Shown piece after piece: positions 62,129 to 64,000 of a DNA stretch of 64,000 nucleotides. Made by a program: the position numbers and the translations under genes. Positions within the stretch are counted from its first letter, which is position 1; every line of letters starts with the position of its first letter. The notes under the pieces are model-generated. The model worked only from the letters and a program-made list of their open reading frames with translations, did no database searches and was not told where the DNA came from. The stretch covers positions 372,001 to 436,000 of the forward strand of contig AP018794.1 in NCBI GenBank assembly GCA_009731425.1, written 5' to 3'. This DNA comes from Lachnospiraceae bacterium KM106-2. Its GTDB lineage: Bacteria; Bacillota; Clostridia; Lachnospirales; Lachnospiraceae.

Positions 62129-62155
62129 ACTATAGAAAAAGAATTACATATATTA
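62129..62155 (+). promoter_or_regulatory. Sigma-K-like promoter of the LysM-GH18 hydrolase
   Basis: AC (62129-62130, within ATCAC), 16 bases, CATATATTA (62147-62155), 28 bases before the ATG. Same as the repeat-protein promoter. Confidence 0.6.
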
Positions 62156-62183
62156 TTATAAAAAGAATGCAGAGGTAGTTATA

Positions 62184-63467
62184 ATGACGATTCATGTGGT
62201 TAAGTCAGGAGAAACTTTAATATCTATAGCAGAACAATATGGGATCACACCTGAGATAATCATATCTGTAAATGAATTACCCAATCCGGAAGATTTAGTT
62301 GTTGGTCAGAGTCTTGCAATCAGAATTCCTGAAGTTGTTCATACGGTAGAGGAAGGGGATACTCTGTATGAAATAGCAGAGACCTATGATGTATCGCCAA
62401 CACAAATATTACAAAACAACCCAAGTATAGCGGTGGTTGAATTTTTAACTCCAGGTGAAACTATCGTAATTCGTTTTCGAGGAGAGGAAATAATTGATAA
62501 TATTGAGATAAACGGTTACGCCTATACCTTTATCGATAGAACTGTATTAAGAAAAGCACTACCTTTTTTAACCTATCTATCCATATTTAACTATGGTTTT
62601 ACTCCTGCAGGTGAGCTGGTACCAGCAGAGGATGAGGAACTTATAGCACTTGCAAATGATTTTTCAGTTGCACCGGTTATGGTTCTGGCTCCGATGACTG
62701 CTGAGGGTGAATTTAGTAGTGAGATTGCTTCTGAATTGTTCGCAAATGACGAGGCAGAAGATAGGTTAATTGAGAATATTGTTACAACTATGCAAGCAAA
62801 GGGATACCGTGCTCTTGATATCGACTTTGAATTCATATTACCGGAAGATAAAGAAGAGTTCTTAAGCTTTATTACGAAAGTACAGGCAAGATTATCGCAG
62901 GAAGAATTATTAACCTTTGTTGCACTGGCTCCTAAGACCTCAGGAGAGATGACGGGTTTATTATACGAAGCTCATGACTACCCTACGATAGGAGCCGTTG
63001 CTGATAGGGTTCTTCTTATGACCTATGAATGGGGTTATACATTTGGCCCTCCGATGGCAACGGCACCGCTGAATAATGTTCGTAGAGTACTGGAATATGG
63101 AAGAACAGTAATTGAGCCAGATAAAATATGGATGGGAATTCCTAATTATGCATACGACTGGCCATTACCCTTTGTCCGTGGAACGACAAAGGCTGAATCC
63201 ATCTCAAATCAGGAAGCAATTGAGCGGGCTGCACTGAATAATGTTGCTATATTATTTGATGAATTAGCTCAATCTCCGTATTATTATTACACCGATGCTG
63301 AAGGAATTGAGCATGTTGTATGGTTTGATGATGTAAGAAGCATAAATGCAAAGCTTCGCCTTATTCCTGAGCTTGGACTGAACGGAGCTGGTGTATGGCA
63401 GATTATGAAGTTTTTCCCCGGATTATGGAATGTAGTGAGTGCATTCTTTTCTGTTGAGAAGGTTTAG
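62184..63467 (+). CDS. LysM-GH18 spore cortex/coat hydrolase (SleL/YaaH-like)
   Basis: 427 residues: LysM 1 (HVVKSGETLISIAEQYGI), LysM 2 (HTVEEGDTLYEIAETYDV), then a GH18 domain (about 105-425). The catalytic motif is intact: Asp212, Asp214, Glu216 in ALDIDFE; YEWGYTFGPP and VWFDDVRSINAKL follow. SleL-type enzymes are N-acetylglucosaminidases that digest cortex fragments during germination. No signal peptide, as expected for a coat-located protein. AGAGGTAGTTATA precedes the ATG. It is the functional counterpart of the broken paralogue at 40762-42047. Confidence 0.92.
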   Translation: MTIHVVKSGETLISIAEQYGITPEIIISVNELPNPEDLVVGQSLAIRIPEVVHTVEEGDTLYEIAETYDVSPTQILQNNPSIAVVEFLTPGETIVIRFRGEEIIDNIEINGYAYTFIDRTVLRKALPFLTYLSIFNYGFTPAGELVPAEDEELIALANDFSVAPVMVLAPMTAEGEFSSEIASELFANDEAEDRLIENIVTTMQAKGYRALDIDFEFILPEDKEEFLSFITKVQARLSQEELLTFVALAPKTSGEMTGLLYEAHDYPTIGAVADRVLLMTYEWGYTFGPPMATAPLNNVRRVLEYGRTVIEPDKIWMGIPNYAYDWPLPFVRGTTKAESISNQEAIERAALNNVAILFDELAQSPYYYYTDAEGIEHVVWFDDVRSINAKLRLIPELGLNGAGVWQIMKFFPGLWNVVSAFFSVEKV

Positions 63468-63471
63468 CTTA

Positions 63472-64000
63472 TTATAGAAATATACCTAATAATAGATATT
63501 CTAAAGCTGTAATTATCACGCCTCCGATTAAAAAAGGAAAACCTGTTGTAAGATGCTCGCCAAAGGTTGTATCTGCCATTTCAGCTGCTAATGGTGATAT
63601 TACATCTGCAACAGCACCACCTGCCCATACAGTTCCAACCATGATTGGAATACTTACACCAGTATTACTGGAAAAATTTATAGCTAGCGGCATGATCAAT
63701 GCCCAGGTTGCCCAAGATGATCCCAGGGAATATGCAATGACTCCGCTTATAAGGAAAAGAAGTGGAGGTATTAACGGAAGAGGAATGCTTTTCACTAATT
63801 CCGCATTGATTAGATTGTTAAACCCCAAATCCTGAGTAACTGATGTCAATGCCCAGCTTAAAATCAATACGATAACTAAGGAAAGTAATTTTTCACCGCC
63901 AAGTATAATATGTGTTTCAATTTCAGCTAGACTAATCTTTTGAAGCAGGAAATAGATCGAGGTAAGCAGTAAAGTTATCATAATACCTGAGAATATTGAA
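63472..64000 (-). CDS. NhaC-type Na+/H+ antiporter family protein, C-terminal part (5' end outside window)
   Basis: The frame is open to the window edge; about 175 residues visible. Five or so hydrophobic helices with the family signatures IAYSLGSSWATWALIMPLA and GTVWAGGAVADVISPLAAEM. It exchanges Na+ (or another ion or amino acid) for protons across the membrane. It ends 4 bases after the convergent LysM-GH18 gene. Confidence 0.85.
   Translation of the reverse strand, partial: SIFSGIMITLLLTSIYFLLQKISLAEIETHIILGGEKLLSLVIVLILSWALTSVTQDLGFNNLINAELVKSIPLPLIPPLLFLISGVIAYSLGSSWATWALIMPLAINFSSNTGVSIPIMVGTVWAGGAVADVISPLAAEMADTTFGEHLTTGFPFLIGGVIITALEYLLLGIFL

Noticed and set aside
1..64000. tRNA, rRNA and common riboswitches
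   Set aside because: No clover-leaf, rRNA or recognisable riboswitch consensus was noticed in the intergenic regions; a covariance-model scan could still find one.

Overview
The window looks like a chromosome segment of a low-GC, anaerobic, spore-forming Clostridia bacterium, most like a Lachnospiraceae (Lachnoclostridium/Anaerocolumna type). The reasons are the clostridial germination set (SleC, Csp subtilases, LysM-GH18 cortex hydrolase), the CotJ operon, a CooS-fold protein, rubrerythrin, AT-rich DNA with strong AGGAGG ribosome sites, and clostridial mobile elements. The assignment comes from gene content read by eye, not from a search.

Region 1 (1-24.6 kb) is ordinary chromosomal backbone. 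It holds the end of a DEAD-box helicase, a CooS-fold carbon monoxide dehydrogenase homologue with one altered active-site ligand, a two-domain GNAT acetyltransferase, an SdpI-like membrane protein, a very large secreted PHP-domain protein, a YibE/F membrane protein, a DJ-1/PfpI protein divergent from a WYL regulator, a divergent restriction-modification pair, a TPR glycosyltransferase, an NYN/OST-HTH protein, a radical SAM protein, a 23S rRNA uracil methyltransferase, and a small XRE / flavin-like / DUF6273 cluster.

Region 2 (about 24.8-34.3 kb) is mobile. An integrative mobilizable element carries an oriT-like inverted repeat, MobC, a MOBP relaxase, an NB-ARC/TPR STAND ATPase (cargo, a candidate defence gene), HTH and KilA-N regulators, and a large serine recombinase. 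A ParB-like gene and a probably frameshifted small gene follow.

Region 3 (34.4-63.5 kb) is a spore coat and germination island, heavily scarred by insertions and small mutations. Intact genes are sleC, an amidase, cotJA and cotJB, a signal-less ribose-binding-like protein, two catalytically complete Csp subtilases, one Csp pseudoprotease (Ser to Gly), a 15-residue-repeat protein, a manganese catalase, rubrerythrin, a GMC oxidoreductase with a small partner, a LysM-GH18 hydrolase, and DUF421/DUF4363 membrane proteins. Broken genes are cotJC (IS1380, 5-bp target duplication), a DUF421 gene (second IS1380 copy, opposite orientation), a LysM-GH18 paralogue (frameshift and lost active site), a sugar-dehydrogenase-like beta-propeller (frameshift), a csp relic, a LysM relic and an IS256 remnant. 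An IS110 element with a long upstream non-coding region (candidate bridge RNA) lies near 57.2-58.8 kb. Several island genes share the same upstream motif (AC, 16 bases, CATANNNTA), matching the mother-cell sigma-K consensus and tying them into one late-sporulation programme. The working model is that Csp proteases activate pro-SleC, and SleC, the amidase and the LysM-GH18 enzyme then degrade cortex, while coat enzymes (manganese catalase, rubrerythrin, GMC oxidoreductase) handle oxidants or small molecules. The window ends inside an NhaC-type antiporter gene.
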